Source of the DNA: Phytophthora quininea
Lineage: Eukaryota; Oomycota; Peronosporomycetes; Peronosporales; Peronosporaceae
DNA length: 64,000 nt
Direction: 5' to 3'
NCBI GenBank assembly: GCA_011947345.1
Contig: JAAVTG010000699.1
Coordinates: 62,001-126,000 of the forward strand
This document shows positions 1 through 12,238 of the stretch, piece after piece. Below the pieces are notes generated by a model that saw only the letters and a program-made list of their open reading frames with translations, was not told the origin of the DNA and did not search any database. Within the stretch, counting starts at the first letter, position 1; every line of letters starts with the position of its first letter. Made by a program: the position numbers and the translations under genes.

Positions 1-360
1 TGCTGTCGTGGTGCCGTTGGCCGTGATGCCTTCAAAATACTAAAAAAATTACTTCTGCAAGACCGCAGATTACATGGTTAATTATTGGCCGACCGAATGC
101 TAACCTTAACCAGTCAGCGCCGAAGTATTCAACCTTCCGACTACACTGAAATGTTAAGGCAGCATTGAAATAGGCTTACATTTCGATTGATCGAGTATGC
201 GTTGGGAATACTTTCTGTTACCTTGCAGAGAGGGTATCCCAGTATCGTGCACAATTCTTGAAAGACAAACTCGCAACAAACGCGTTCAAGGGTTGCAAAA
301 CTGCGGAAGAAGAGCTCTGCCAGAGATTGCGCTGCAGGAAGCAGCCTCACCGGGCTCGAC

Positions 361-1010
361 GATTCGATTCAAAATGGTCACGTGGAAGTGGCTCGGTTCT
401 GTGATACGACATTTGTCCTCCACCTCGTCCCTCAGAAGTAGTGAAGGAACTTGTGAGGCATGTTGACAGGACGATTTATGACTCTGAACGTGCAAATCTG
501 ATCGGGATGTGGTTCACGAAAGTGTTCATCCGTGCCGATCGACTCGACCGTCCGACGACTATAAGCGAGCAATTCTAAGAATTGAATTCTCAAGATCTAA
601 GAAACCTTGGAATGGTTTCACTCTCGTCTATACGACATCTGCGCATCGCGGATACATGAGCTTGCATTGGAGCAAGGCTACGTGGATATCGTTCGGTGGT
701 CCTTCCACGACAAAAGCCCGCAGTGTACTACAAACGTTTGGACAGCTTCCTCCGATTAAGAGAACGCTGTTGAGGTGGCTGCTTGATCATGGACTAGAAC
801 TTGACATTGATACAGCGAGAAAGCTGGTCTAAGAGCCGTATCGATGTCGTGGCTGCCCAAACGCCACTGCATAACGCTTTCGTGTGATGCATTCGACATG
901 AACATGAAAACCTGGGACGCAATGTTTTCATGGCCGTTTAATGGACAACGATTCCAGCATGCCACTTCGCGAGCTGTTCTTCGAGAGACGGTTCGGCGAG
1001 GGCCCGACTA
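361..1010 (+). pseudogene. Decayed ankyrin-repeat-like gene
   Basis: No long open frame survives here, but short plus-strand stretches read like oomycete ankyrin repeats. Near 370 the frame gives QNGHVEVARF, and near 660-745 it gives ALEQGYVDIVRW followed by SPQCTTN, the usual spacing of the repeat helices. Near 775-830 it reads LLRWLLDHGLELDIDTARKLV in part. The pieces lie in several frames and are separated by stops, so the gene is dead or extremely poorly represented. The family assignment rests on the G-x-x-x-V/I-V-x-W/F pattern only. The first 360 bases show nothing I can name. Confidence 0.4.
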
Positions 1011-1129
1011 TATGGAAAACGGGCTCAACAAAATATTTTGTTGGCGTTAAATTAATGTAAGCTGGTAATGTGTTAATGCTGGCTGTCAATGCTGCCCCGC
1101 AAAACAAACAAAGATTATCTCCAACACGT

Positions 1130-1260
1130 GATATTCTCAAGGACAAGAGCGCTTTCAAGATGGTTGCTGAAGAATAGCCAAGTTCTTGACGATGGCGTTG
1201 GTCAGGGCCTCGTTCTGAAACCACGTCTCTCGCTTTCGCGCAGTCAACCAAGAAATGGCC
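1130..1260 (-). pseudogene. Scrap of an RXLR/WY effector gene
   Basis: Read on the minus strand, 1168-1223 encodes WFQNEALTNAIVKNL. This is nearly identical to the W-repeat segment of the effector at 18217 (WFKNEALTNAIVKNL). The similarity stops shortly on both sides and no start, signal peptide or RXLR motif is attached. It is a fragment of the same effector family found at 16.6-20.1 kb, left about 15 kb away. This fits local duplication and loss. Confidence 0.55.
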
Positions 1261-1261
1261 T

Positions 1262-2161
1262 TCATTCTTCATTTGCGGCCAAGCGATACCCTAAGACCTT
1301 CACTCGGTAGTCCCGAGTTCGCTCGCACGTCGACAAGAACTCGGAGAATAACTCCACAGTCGCGTCGTATTTCCCACCGAAAAAGGCGACCAATACTCTC
1401 TCAAGACTGAAATCTCCACTGGTGCAATTTTCCACTTGCGGCTTTCGTTCCAAGTGGCATCGAACGGACGATACACACTCGTTCCCAAACTGCGACGCGA
1501 TGGATCCGTTGATTCAACTGGAGAGACTAGAAACTCGTCTTGGCTCTGGGTGCAGATGTGAAACTCATCGTCACCCACATTTGCTAACTTCCACATCTCT
1601 TGGGCCCCTGGTGGATTTCCTCCTCACTTAGGAAGTACGCGGCTCGTCTGGAAATCGTCGTTGTTATCTACGACGTCAGAGGAGACCAAAATCACCGGCA
1701 TACTGACTGGCGATGCGTAAGTATTCGCCGCCACGGATAAATCGCCAGTGCTTCTTGTAGTTTTGACCGTTCCACTCACTCGTCCAGCAGTAAACCACTC
1801 GACTGCTGCTGTGGGCTACATACAGCGGATTATTATTCGCGACTGAAGTAATCGTTACTGGCGCGTTGCTGGCGATGGCTCGCTTTCCACTGCTGAGATT
1901 CCTCATCCAACAAATCTCAGCCAACGTCAGAACTTCCCCGTAAGCGAACGCCATCATCTTGTACAGCAAAGTCGCTGTTTCCAGGGTTAGACACTTTTCA
2001 GGGAGGTGGAGGATAATTTCACAGACATTGACGACTGTTTTGGGGTGTAGAAGTCCCTTCTCCATCATCCTGGACGAGGCTCGATTCTTTACTTGATCAC
2101 AAAACAACAACTGCAACAAAGCTTCCACCCACTTGTTCCCGTTGAGTCGAGTTGACGGCAT
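1262..2161 (-). pseudogene. Interrupted hypothetical gene
   Basis: A 161-residue open frame runs from 2161 to 1676. Recognisable continuation in shifted frames then runs through a block containing MWKLANVGDDEFHI (near 1590) to a stop at 1262, which would make a protein of roughly 300 aa. Between the pieces are two frame changes and one TGA (near 1628). I do not recognise the product: there is no signal peptide, no membrane segment and no motif that I can name. It may be a decayed gene or a gene with sequence errors. The first 161 residues are the best supported part. Confidence 0.35.
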
Positions 2162-2660
2162 TTTCAGTGCTGTAAGACCAAATCCAAGTTCTTCGTCGTA
2201 TCACATCGAGAAAATTCCCGACGAATTTCCGTCACAGACCACTCCGACGACCTCATCAACATTGCCAACAGTAAGAGTTCTTCCAAACAATAAAAATAAT
2301 ACTGTAGCTGCTAAAAGACTGGAACAAGAACAAGAAGGTCCTCTCAGCGTTCTAACTGAAGTTAATTCGCACGTGTGGAATCACGACATCTTCAAAACTC
2401 GCGCAGACTAGGACATTATTTTAGAACGTCATTTTTGTCTTGCTTGATCTCTTGGGCATCCTCTCTTCGGCATGAACGCGTATATTTCTTGTTGACCTAA
2501 CTCCTTTATATGAGCTCATTGCCAAATGGTTCGATGATATGGCGTTCACATCGTTGAGAGTGGAAGCTAGTAATTGCATGTCGGGCGGGAATTAACATAG
2601 TAGCATGACAATCACAACAAAAACGCATACATGGCCGAAGAAAGCAATATATCCACGCAC

Positions 2661-3224
2661 TTAGCACTGGATGGCGGTCTGAGTGGCAGTCTGGGTCACC
2701 GACGTCGTCGAGTTCGTCGTCGAGTTGGTCTTCGTGGCAGCAGGCGTAGCGGCAGGGGCCTCCGTGGGAGCGTGAGTCGTGGTCGGGGCAGCCGTCGTCG
2801 AAGCAGGCGTCGCGGTCGTCGCAGCAGGAGCAGCCGTCGTCGAAGCCGGGGCCTCCGTCGTGGGCGTCGACTCCGACGAGCACTTGGACGAGAAGCCGCT
2901 CGTCAGGCTGTGCACGTTCAGCACCAGGCCGCTCGTGGGCACCGTCAGGTCGCAGTCCGGCGGGCTGAGCGCCGCCACCGACTCGATCAGCGACTTGCAG
3001 TTGTCCGACGCGCACATCTTGACGTACTGGGCGTCGTCGGGCAGCGACGTCGAGTACAGCAGGCTGAAGCCCGAGTCGTCCGAGCAGCCCTGGAACGAGC
3101 TCAGCGTGAGCACGCTGGCCAGCGTCGAGTACGCGGTGGTCTGCTGCGACGACGAGCACGTGTCGGCGGCGACGGAGCCCACGACGGCGGCGGCGGCAAC
3201 GAACAGGACGGTCTTGGTGTTCAT
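2661..3224 (-). CDS. Elicitin-like secreted protein
   Basis: This is a 187-aa secreted protein. Residues 1-20 (MNTKTVLFVAAAAVVGSVAA) form a signal peptide. Residues about 21-118 are a single elicitin domain with the six cysteines (TC, GC, MC, NC, DC, KC) that form three disulfides in this family. The remaining ~70 residues are Thr/Ala/Pro/Ser-rich, a probable O-glycosylated wall-anchoring stalk, ending in a Cys with no clear GPI signal. Elicitins are extracellular sterol- and lipid-binding proteins of Phytophthora and Pythium that plants often recognise. The start at 3224 is chosen because the signal peptide begins there; an upstream in-frame start would add a Pro-rich run encoded by the CCACCACC leader. 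It belongs to the longer INF2-like or ELL type rather than the 98-residue class I type. Confidence 0.95.
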   Translation of the reverse strand: MNTKTVLFVAAAAVVGSVAADTCSSSQQTTAYSTLASVLTLSSFQGCSDDSGFSLLYSTSLPDDAQYVKMCASDNCKSLIESVAALSPPDCDLTVPTSGLVLNVHSLTSGFSSKCSSESTPTTEAPASTTAAPAATTATPASTTAAPTTTHAPTEAPAATPAATKTNSTTNSTTSVTQTATQTAIQC

Positions 3225-3270
3225 GGTGATGGGTGGTGGTGGTGGTGGGGTGGGGGGCTGTGTGGAGCAG

Positions 3271-3290
3271 AGCAAATTGGAGAATGAGGA
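3271..3290 (-). promoter_or_regulatory. Oomycete Inr/FPR core promoter of the elicitin
   Basis: On the minus strand the sequence CTCATTCTCCAATTTGC matches the known oomycete core promoter, an initiator (TCAYTYY type) followed at fixed spacing by the flanking promoter region (CAWTTT type). It lies about 50 bp upstream of the elicitin ATG, the usual distance for a short 5' UTR. The leader between them is a CCACCACC-type run. Confidence 0.75.
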
Positions 3291-3500
3291 GCTGCAGCGA
3301 CTCGCTTCCTGGTGTCTGTGGCGCTGTCTCGGACGGTGCTGGTACCGGTATCAGTATCAGAACAGGTTGGTGTTCGCATTGCGCAGGGTTCACGGTGTCC
3401 GTATCCGACGGAAACTGAAGCGGCGACTGGTGTTGCACATCGGTCATAGAGTGGGATGTGCAGGATACACCGCACCTAATTTGGGGTTCTATCCAGTAAA

Positions 3501-3842
3501 ATGGGGATGATGTTGGTGCTCAGCCACCGAGATCAGATCTCGGACCCAGCTGAAGGATTTGTTCCAGTGATCTCCGTCTCATTCTTGCACGAAGGTCTGG
3601 CTGGGTTGGTACGGGATTTGGTGCAAACGCCACAGGCAGAAATTCTCCTCAATGGATCCCTCTGATCGTCTTCCTGGGCTTCACTCCAGCCTGGAGACAC
3701 TTCACACAGTTCTGAAGTGCTCAAGGCAAATGGTGTCACAGTGCACGTAGCTGACGACGAAAACAATAGTGTAAGTCTCAGCGAGAAGTTATCGCTGTTA
3801 AAACGCAACTGGGCCAGGAGCGCTCATTTCAGGAGGAAGTGA
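3501..3842 (+). pseudogene. Possible remnant ORF, unknown
   Basis: One plus-strand frame of 113 codons starts with ATG at 3501 and ends at 3840-3842, interrupted once by TGA at 3663-3665. The first half has a coding-like composition (LHEGLAGLVRDLVQTP), but I recognise no family. It ends inside the 3' end of the neighbouring minus-strand copy A. It may be chance; apart from this I see nothing in 3300-3820. Confidence 0.2.
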
Positions 3843-5816
3843 ACTTCGCGAGGCACAGGGGAGCCAGCAAACCCAAATATTTTCGCCAGAACATACAGGT
3901 CGAAGCCGTGGTGCTGTGAATGTTGCGCTGCTCCGCTTTTGGTTTTCTTCCTCACCGACAATTCCGCCGACGGACACATTGGATACAGGACGCTCAGAAA
4001 GCTGACGTTGCTCTCCAGCAAAGTCGAAACTTGGCCAATACGTTGTCCATGAAAGGCATCGAACCTCTCGGCACAAAAGGCGAACTCGACCGGAGCACAT
4101 ATTTCGAGGTACTCCAATACGTGATTTATCTTTGCCACTAGGACTGAGAGGAACATGACCAAAATCTGAGCAACGTTTCCCCTTTCAGTATCGTTCGAAG
4201 CGGTTAGACGAAGGCGCATCGAACGAACACACTTGGAAATGGAATTGTTCACATCACCCAAAGCTATCGCAAGAGCTGGCAGGTCGTTCCACTGAAACTG
4301 AAGCCGAGGAATGGGTTGACCACTGGCGTGAAACTCGCGGAAGTCAAACCACGCGTAATTATTACTCCAGTGTTGCTATAATTCGCGCAGGTTCGGACAG
4401 CCCTGCACAAGCGTATTTTCGTTCATTTTCAAGGAAGGCGCATCAACCGTTAAAACCTTTAATGACGACGCAAACGTTGCGAGAATACTTGCCATGCTAG
4501 TGAACTGGGACGCAACAGCATGCTGAGGGCACTTCAATGATATACCGGCGCTCCTGCCTTCAAACTGGCGTCTCTTTCATCATTTTCGCTGTGTGAGTAT
4601 CCAAACAAGTTTTCTTCTGGGTGATTCGAATTCGCCACAGGGGCAAAATGCTGCATTTTATCGGCTTCCATGCTGATGATTTCAGCTAGCATAAGGGATT
4701 CAACCGCCGAGAAGAGTCTCGACCTCTCGGAAGACACCGCATAAGTCAGCCATTTCCACCTATCGTCTCTGGATCTGTTGCAAGCAACAAACTCCAAGTC
4801 TAGACGAACCTTTGTGGTTGTTTGGCAGAGTGACATCGCCGAACACATCGCTTCAAAATCGATGTCTGTCATATTTGACAGACGTAGGTGGAGGGAACCC
4901 AGCTGAAGTGGGGATGAAGAAGACCTACCTACTGCGGAGTACTATCTCGTGCTCGCTAGATCCGCACTGCGCCGAGTCCTGTCAAACAGAGCGACTACAA
5001 GTTGTCGGAATCCCATTGTCGAATCCTTGGCGCTTTCTAGCTCCAGCGCTAGATGCGAAAACCACATATTGTCCTCAAGCAAATACTCCAACACTGTGGC
5101 TAGTTCTCGAACACTGACTTTCCCACGCATCGCAGGTAGATCTGCCACCATCGGTTCCAGCACAAACGTACAGCGCAGCGATCCCGTCGGCAAGGCGTCA
5201 TCATCTGCAGTCTCTTGATATTTCGCCCATTGGTTGCGAATCGCGCCTTCTGTAGCGTGAACGCTCGTTAGGATGTCCAGACTCCTGTGTTGGGAGCCAA
5301 CGCTAACTCGAACTGGAATGCGGAAGTCTACACCAGTCGTAGAGCGCTGTCGTCTTGAATCTCAGGATGTTATAACGGCCATTGTGCTTTGGTAGCCCCT
5401 GGTTGGGCTGATACGCTGGTTGCCGCCACAGGACTGGATGAGCTCCGTTTGAACGTTTTCACCGAAGTGCAGCACGCAGCACGGCAGCTCTGTGACTTGG
5501 GTGGGAACGGGCTCTTCGCAGAACTGGGTCAGGCCGGAAAGTCAATCTGAGCCACAGCAGACAACAAAGCTAGCGTCTCCCGCATCACTCGGAATTGTTT
5601 GCATTTGTCTTCCTGCGTCGAGTAGTCAGGCACCAAGTGCAGGTAGCAGTCAGTGGCTCTTGGCAGGAATTCCTCCTCGTTTCTGCGAGAGACGTCCCAG
5701 TCGAGGCGTCCGAACTTCAGTTGGTAACGTAGGTAGACGCACCAGGGCCGCAGGAACTCCCACGTGCGCTCCGTGCCGAGATCGAGGGAGGCGAATTCGT
5801 TCGGATTTATATGCAA
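3824..5816 (-). pseudogene. Tandem LRR-like family, copy A (dead)
   Basis: Pieces in order on the minus strand are: the N-terminal block near 5816-5530 (ETLALLSAVAQIDF), the LRCTFVLEPM block at 4942-5193, the central block at 4534-4872 and the C-terminal block at 3824-4261. Lesions include a TGA near 5355 and an in-frame TAG near 4370. About 90 codons are missing between the central and C-terminal blocks, the part that reads VNVLIPGLG in other copies, and there are several frame changes. The deletion plus nonsense codons make this a true pseudogene, not just a poorly read gene. Copies A and B are transcribed away from each other. Confidence 0.8.
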
Positions 5817-5946
5817 TTAGCCATAGTGGAATCAAGTGATAAGTAGTTGAAGTCAATCAGCCAATCACAGGTCAGCATCCCATTACACTTGATGTGGTTA
5901 TGACTAACTGCGACGGCTAGTATCGAAAATCATCCAGAAGTGCTCG

Positions 5947-8097
5947 ATGGACTGCATCCCTTCGTTGGACCGGAAATGGGGCTTCCTCCACCGCTGGTGC
6001 GTGGCCTTGCGTGGGCGACTAAAGTTCAGACCCCTCGACTGGGACGTCACTAAGGAGAACGACGACACATTCCCGCCCGACGCCGCCGAATACCTACACG
6101 TAACCCCAGACTACCAAACTAACCAAGATATGGACGCATACTTGCAAATGCTACGGGAAGGACTGGCGTTACTGTCTGTCGTGGCTCATGTCAGTTTCCA
6201 CAGTTGGCAGTACATAATGACCGCGTACTGCAGAGAGCTCGTCCACGACGCCACAGAGCCTCCGAGCTACGTTCTCCACTTGGGAGACAAAGTTCAGTCC
6301 GAACTCATCCAGTTTTGCGGGTTTAACCAACATAGCAACGTCAGCGCTGGGTACCAGCGTGCAATGACAATAATTGCGAGTTTAGACTCAAGATTCCACC
6401 AGGTCGAGATCCAAATCCCAGTGCGAGTCAACTTTGGTAGTCAATACCGAAGCTTGGCATTTCTTGCCAGTATTCACGCGGCCGAAGTCGCAATTCAAAA
6501 AGAGTGGACGAAACATCAAGCTCTTGAAAGTGAGGGGATATTTTGCCGCCATCGCTGCGATGCACTTTCGTGTTAGAGCCGATGGTGGTCGATTTGATTT
6601 CAGCGCGAGGAGACTTCAGTATTCGAGAACTTGCCGCCATGGTGGACTATTTGGTCCAGGAGAATGTGCGCTTTTCGTATCTCGCGTTGCACATCAAGGG
6701 CGAGAAGAACGCAACGATGGCATTTCGACAACTCGTGACCGCACTGTTTGATAACCACCGCCGCAATCCAGACCAAGCAAACACGAGGTATTACTCCGCG
6801 GCAGGTAATGCGTTGGCACTTCAGCTGGGTGCCCTACACTTACGCCTATCGAACATTTTAGACGCGGACTTTGAGGCTCTCTGTTCCGCAATGGCGTTCT
6901 GCCAAACCACCCGGACGCTTCAATTGGACTTGGACTTTGAATTCTCCAACAGGGGAGTGATCTGGAGGTGGCTAGCATATGGTATTTCTTCCAAAACTTC
7001 GCGCCGCTGTTCGGTGGTTGCTTCTGTTACGCTGAAAGGGATGTCCAGCGTGAAGACGAATGAGATGCAAAATTTCGTTTTGGTGGCATCTTCTAACCAC
7101 CCCGAAGAAGCTTTGTGCGGATTCTGCCGCAGTCGAAACGACGAGGAAGATGTGGCCGTGAAGACAAATGCGATTTATCGTCGAAACGGCAACACGACAC
7201 AAATTTTTCCAGGTGGGGCAACGCAGTTGCGATGAAGGTAAACTCTTCAGTCTATCCAGCCCGAACGTTCGGCGATAATGGTAGCAGCGAGTGGGTAAAT
7301 GTCCTCATTCCAGGCCTTGGCTGCTGCTTAGTGCAGCGCTCTGATTTAATGTTGGACGGGGCCAATCCTTTCGAGTCTCACGGGTGCAACCTGGTCTCCC
7401 TCAACCTCGGTTGGCGACCTCGCGATACTCAAAGTGATCTCCAGGGTTTTTCGAATTTCCTCCGTGCTATTGGACCGCCCCTAAAGGTGCTCACGTTCGA
7501 CTCTCCTTCATTTAAAGTAAGCGAAAGCATGGTCGTTCGAGCATGCCCCAATTTGCAAACGCTGTGGCAACGCTGGGGCTCGAACTATGTGTGCTTTGGT
7601 TTCGGCGAATTCCACGCCAGGAAACTCCCTCTTCCGTGGATTAACTTTCAGTGGACTGACTTAGCTGCTCTTGCTCTATCCTTGAGCGATATGAACAACC
7701 CTGCAGTACAGTCTGTTCGTTCGCTGAGTATTCAGGTGAACCCTCCCAGGAACACCGACAGAAGAATCGTCGAGGCCGTCTTAAACGCTTTTATCTCAAT
7801 GCTGGAGAACAACAACGCGTTGGCCTCCATCCGCATAACTGCACCACTCGAGTTCAATTATTACAACGAGATCTTCCTCGCCTACCACAACAAGAAGATT
7901 GGACAAACTTTGGTTCCGATAGAAGCCATGCTCGCCTTCATGAGTGTATTGTCCTCGAAACCTGCAATTCGAGCGAGAAGAGGGCCAGACACGAACTCGA
8001 GCCGTGTCGATGTGGCTTCGACCAGTACGTCATGTCCAAGATATTTGATTTTGCCACCACTACCGTGGTTCGCAAAGTCTATTTCGTCGCGAGGTGA
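5947..8097 (+). CDS. Tandem LRR-like family, copy B (near intact)
   Basis: A full-length copy of about 717 aa is readable in three successive frames. The blocks are an N-terminal all-helical region (ALLSVVAHVSFHSWQYIM), a strand motif IQIPVRV, SLRCTFVLEPM, a central region with CSAMAFCQTTRTL, then VNVLIPGLGCCLVQRSDL, a leucine-rich stretch with ACPNLQTLWQRWG, and a C-terminal FDFATTTVVRKVYF. No signal peptide or membrane helix is visible, so a cytoplasmic or nuclear protein is likely. The leucine-rich parts resemble degenerate LRRs, but I cannot name the family. The three breaks (near 6536, 7212 and 8012) are each the loss of one base in a G or C run. No nonsense codon exists otherwise, so this is probably a live gene. 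The stop is TGA at 8095-8097. Confidence 0.7.
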
Positions 8098-8193
8098 GTG
8101 CTAGTTTTCCTTTTCGCGGTGGATTGCAACAACTACGGCATCAGTATTACTGTGTCTTCGCTTCAACCAGCTAAGCCGTCAACATGATGAATC

Positions 8194-9931
8194 TCAGTAT
8201 TCCGTCTCATAGTCAAACCAGACGTTTTTGAAATGCACTTGCCGAAACACGGGGAACACTGCAAACTTGAAAATGATTGACACCACATTCGGATCGAAGT
8301 TGTGGGAGCACCGAGTAAGTTTCAGGCGACTTGCTGCTTTGATTCCGGTTCGCTTCAAAACCTGGTGCTGATAGAACATTCGGGAGCGCGATTTTTCTCG
8401 ACAGTGGAAGGGCATTTCGTATGTGTTGCTGGTGATAAACTTTGAATTTTTTCTTGAATCCCTGGCTTTTTCTGTGTACGATCAGTCGGAGATATTCCAA
8501 GTGTTGGTTCAATTCCAACATTTCGAGAAGTGCTTCCGAGTACGTATCCATCAAGGGCGAGTACATCGTGAAGTAGTTCTTCCTTGCAAGGAGAGAAACC
8601 TCGTCCCATTCTGATCGTAAGTTCGAATTGCACTGTGATAAAGCCGCGATGTCGATAATATTCGTGCAAATTGGGGGCAATACCACAAGATTTCGTTTTC
8701 GTCCAGCTCCAGCTTTTGAGCATCACGCGTTAGGGACTGCAGTGATCCCCGAACAGTTGTGAGAAACTGTGGTAGACCATCCAACGTTGCCATCTCGACG
8801 TAATTGGAAATGACCAGAGTGACCGACGTCAAGCCACCCGATCTATCGGGTAGCAAAATAAATTCATCAACTTCCACATCGATAAGCCAGACAAGACATC
8901 GACCCAGACCTGCAAGCATCACGTTGACTCACACACTACTATCATCGTCACTGAATATTCGCACAGGGTGTCGGCTAGTGTTCAAAGGAATAGAGTCCTC
9001 GAGTGGTTCAGTTCCATTCGTTCGAAGGTGACGATAATTTGGCGCACATGTTCTCAATGTCGCGCTTGCTTCATCATGTAAACCCCGCGGACACTCAAAC
9101 ATAAATTCTTCTGGACGGTCCGAATCCACCACAGCAGTAACGCCGAGAATGTCACTCAAAGTCACACTGCCGACATTCATCTTGAGGGACTCAAAGCCGA
9201 ACATTCGCTTGCTCACTTCGAGAAAATAACAGACGCGAAAACCACACGTTCCTGCCCACCAACCGGTGCAGTAGTGACGCTGTGTCTCCAATGGGGATCC
9301 TTTTATCCGATTGCAAGTGCAAATAAGAGAAAGTATTCCGGCTACGTGGATTTCTGTCAGCGCAGTAAGGCGACCACCCTCTTCGGAATCGTTTTTGACT
9401 CGAATCGGAACTTGGATATCCATGTCGGACTCTTGCAAGTGATGTCGCTTATCCAAGCTGCGATTTTCTTTATCGCACAACGAAACTCCGAACTGGGGTT
9501 GTCGTGTTGATCCGTTCGAAAACCTTGGGTGATATCTTGCTTGATGCCGTCTCCTAGCTGCACATAGCACGGAAGCCCCGCTCGAGCAAAATCGTCGGCG
9601 TTCTCGTACGTATCCTTCATCATTGTTTTCGCCATTAAAAACCTCCACGCCTCGAAATTCACATGGGGAATTGTGGACAGCAAGGCCAGAGCTACAGGAG
9701 GTTCTTTGAGTTATTTGCTAAGATTGCGAGGTGGACAACAACGTGTGGCGGCAATATCGACAGAACTACCGGGGTACCAATACGATGTGAGTCAGAATTG
9801 AAGCGGATGTAATAAGAGTACCAAAGCAGTATGGATGTCCAGTCGCGCTCTACTTCTTCAGAAATCGGCATACCTTCCGACTGTGGTAAAAGTAAAAGTC
9901 TACATCCATCACTGAAGTCAACATCCATCAC
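8194..9931 (-). pseudogene. Tandem LRR-like family, copy C (dead)
   Basis: The copy covers the whole family from the N-terminus (EEVERDWTSILLW near 9870) to the C-terminus (FDPNVVSIIFKF near 8280). Breaks include a Trp-to-TGA change just before VNVMLAGLGRCLV (near 8932), an extra C in a C run near 8690, a loss of about ten codons near 8610, and further frame changes near 8400 and 9500. The mix of nonsense, insertion and deletion distinguishes it from B and E and argues for real decay. It is tail-to-tail with B, with about 100 bp between their stops. Confidence 0.8.
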
Positions 9932-9968
9932 TTCAATTTACTTTTTCAAAAGAGAAAACATTCTGCTG

Positions 9969-12143
9969 ATGAGTAGCATGGACAGCAAATGGGGGTTCTT
10001 ACAGCCTTGGTGCGTCACTTTATTGCACCGAATGAAGGTTAGACGTCTCGACTGGGATGCCACGAAAGAAACCAGAAGGGGTTCCAGCCCAATTCTACTC
10101 GTTATCTTCACGTGACCCTAACTTATCAAGCACACCAAGTTAAATATCGGGAGGTGTTGGCCTTGTTGTCTGCTGTGGCTCACGTCGATCTTGCTGGCTG
10201 GAAATATGTGATGAAAAACTTCTGCGGGGAATCAGTAGAGAAAATCTCTTAGCTTCCTTGTTACGTGCTTCATTTAGGAGACAATGTCCAAGCGGAGCTG
10301 ATTGACTTGTGCGGTGTCGGTCAACGTAGTTACGTCACTGAAGAGTATCAAACTGCAATGGCGATGATTGCGAGCTTGGATACAAGAACTTCAAGATTAC
10401 ACAATGGAACGACTGGAGAGGACGTTCAAGTGCCAGTGAGAGTCAAGTTTGATTCTCAGCACCGCAATTTGTCGTTGCTACACAGTATTCACGCCGCGGA
10501 AACCGCCATTCGAAAGGAGTCGACAGACTACGAAGAGAATACCGATACATTAGCAGGTTCGCTTAGGTGCACGTTTGTGATGGAGCCTATGGTTGCAGAT
10601 TTGACAGAAACGCGAGGGGATTTTCGGGAGATCTCAACGACTCTGGTCCATTTAATTCAAGAGAATGTTTGGTTTTCGCACCTCACAGTGCCGATCAGAA
10701 GTGGAAAGAAGTCAGCGATGCAGTTTCGACAGCTCATGACTGCCTTCTTCGACACAACGCGCCGAAATCCAAATCAAGCGAACTCGAGACATTATTGCGA
10801 TGAGACGAAGAGATCGACTCTGCAAATTGGCGTTCTCCACTTACGCGTATCCGATATCTCAAACATGGAGGTGGAAGCGATGTGCTCGGCGATGGCGTTC
10901 TGCCAAACGACGAGGTCACTTCGCATGGAATTTCCATTAAATATCTCCAGTGGCGGACCGATTTGGAGATTTCTGGCGTACGGAATCTTTTCGAAAACAT
11001 CTCGTCAGTATTCATCTATTGGAGCTCTAACGCTGTCGGGGATAGGAAGTATGAAGTCTTGCTCCCTACAAAAGTTTGCACTCGTGGTGTCCTCTCTCCA
11101 CCCTGAAGAAGACTTGTGCGGATACGATCGCCATCGGATGGACGAGAAGGTTGCGACCATAAAGGCAAATGCGCCACTTTATCGTCGAAGTGGCGTGACG
11201 ACACAAACTTTTCCCGGAGGCAAAGACGCAGGCGCGATGACGTTTTGTTCTCGAATATTCCCCGTGCGAACTTTCGATGATAATGGGAACAGCCTGTGGA
11301 TGAATGTGCTCGTTCCGGGACGGGACTAGGCTCCTGCTTAGTGCAGCGTTCTGATGTTTTGTTTTATGCTGGTACAGGTAACTCTGAGGATTCAAGTGGC
11401 TGTGACTTGGTATCTCTCAAGCTCATTTTCCCATCGCGCGCGATTGGAGCTAACGACTTCTCTGGCATGACGCTCTTTCTTGACGCTATCGGACCGTCGC
11501 TAAAGTTTTTACACTGGACGCTCCTGTATTGAATTTGGAGTACAATACGATCCTGAAGCACTGCCCCAATCTGCACACGCTGCGACGGGCATGGGGTTCC
11601 AACATCCTGTGCTTTGATTTCCACGAGTTTCACGCCAAGAGACAGCCACTTCCTCAGTTTCACTTCCAGTACGACGACTTTTCTGCTATAATTGCGGCCT
11701 TGAGCGATGCCAACAGTCTCATTGCAAAATGTGTTCGTTCGTTGCGGATCCACTTGAATCCTCACAGCCACGGAAGAAACAGCGATGGGATTTTGAGCAC
11801 TCTTCTCTCGATGCTGATGAACAACCGCATTTTGGAGCACCGTGAAGTAATCGTGCCACCTGTGTATTTATCCTACCGTGATAGATTCAACGCTCACCAC
11901 AAGAAAGTTATCGGCCAAGCGCCCGCTCCGATGAAAGTCAAGTTGAGCTTGCTCAGTGGCATGCAGTCGACGCACTTACTGCCAAACAGTCCAATGAGAA
12001 AGAAGACGAGAGGAGACACATCCAAGTCGAACGTGGCTCGCTGTGGCTTCGACCGATTCGTGGTATCGAACATTTTGGAGTTTGCTGCCTCGCCAGCGGT
12101 TCGCAAAGTCTACCTCCGTGCGCAACAACAAGGTTATAGTTGA
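9969..12143 (+). pseudogene. Tandem LRR-like family, copy D (stop codon, frame breaks)
   Basis: A full-length family member starts MSSMDSKWGFLQPWC and ends with VRKVYLRAQQQGYS. One in-frame TAG (near 10249-10251, before LPCYVLHLGDNV) and three one-base frame losses (near 10075, 11320 and 11525) interrupt it. The largest intact piece, 10265-11329, encodes 354 aa with the LRCTFVMEPM and FDDNG blocks. If the TAG is real the product is truncated at about 95 residues. Apart from that it is as complete as copy B and very similar to it, so a recent B/D duplication is likely. Confidence 0.7.
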
Positions 12144-12238
12144 AGTTAATACTCGCTGGCCGATCACATTGCATTTTTTCACTTAGTCAAGATTTACTCT
12201 ACTGCAGCTTTTTTCAATTCACTTTCGAGTTGAGCCAA

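Noticed and set aside
2631..3287. Plus-strand 218-codon Arg-rich open frame
   Set aside because: It is the antisense shadow of the elicitin's repetitive Thr/Ala tail; composition is purely Arg/Ser/Gly and no start context or promoter supports it.
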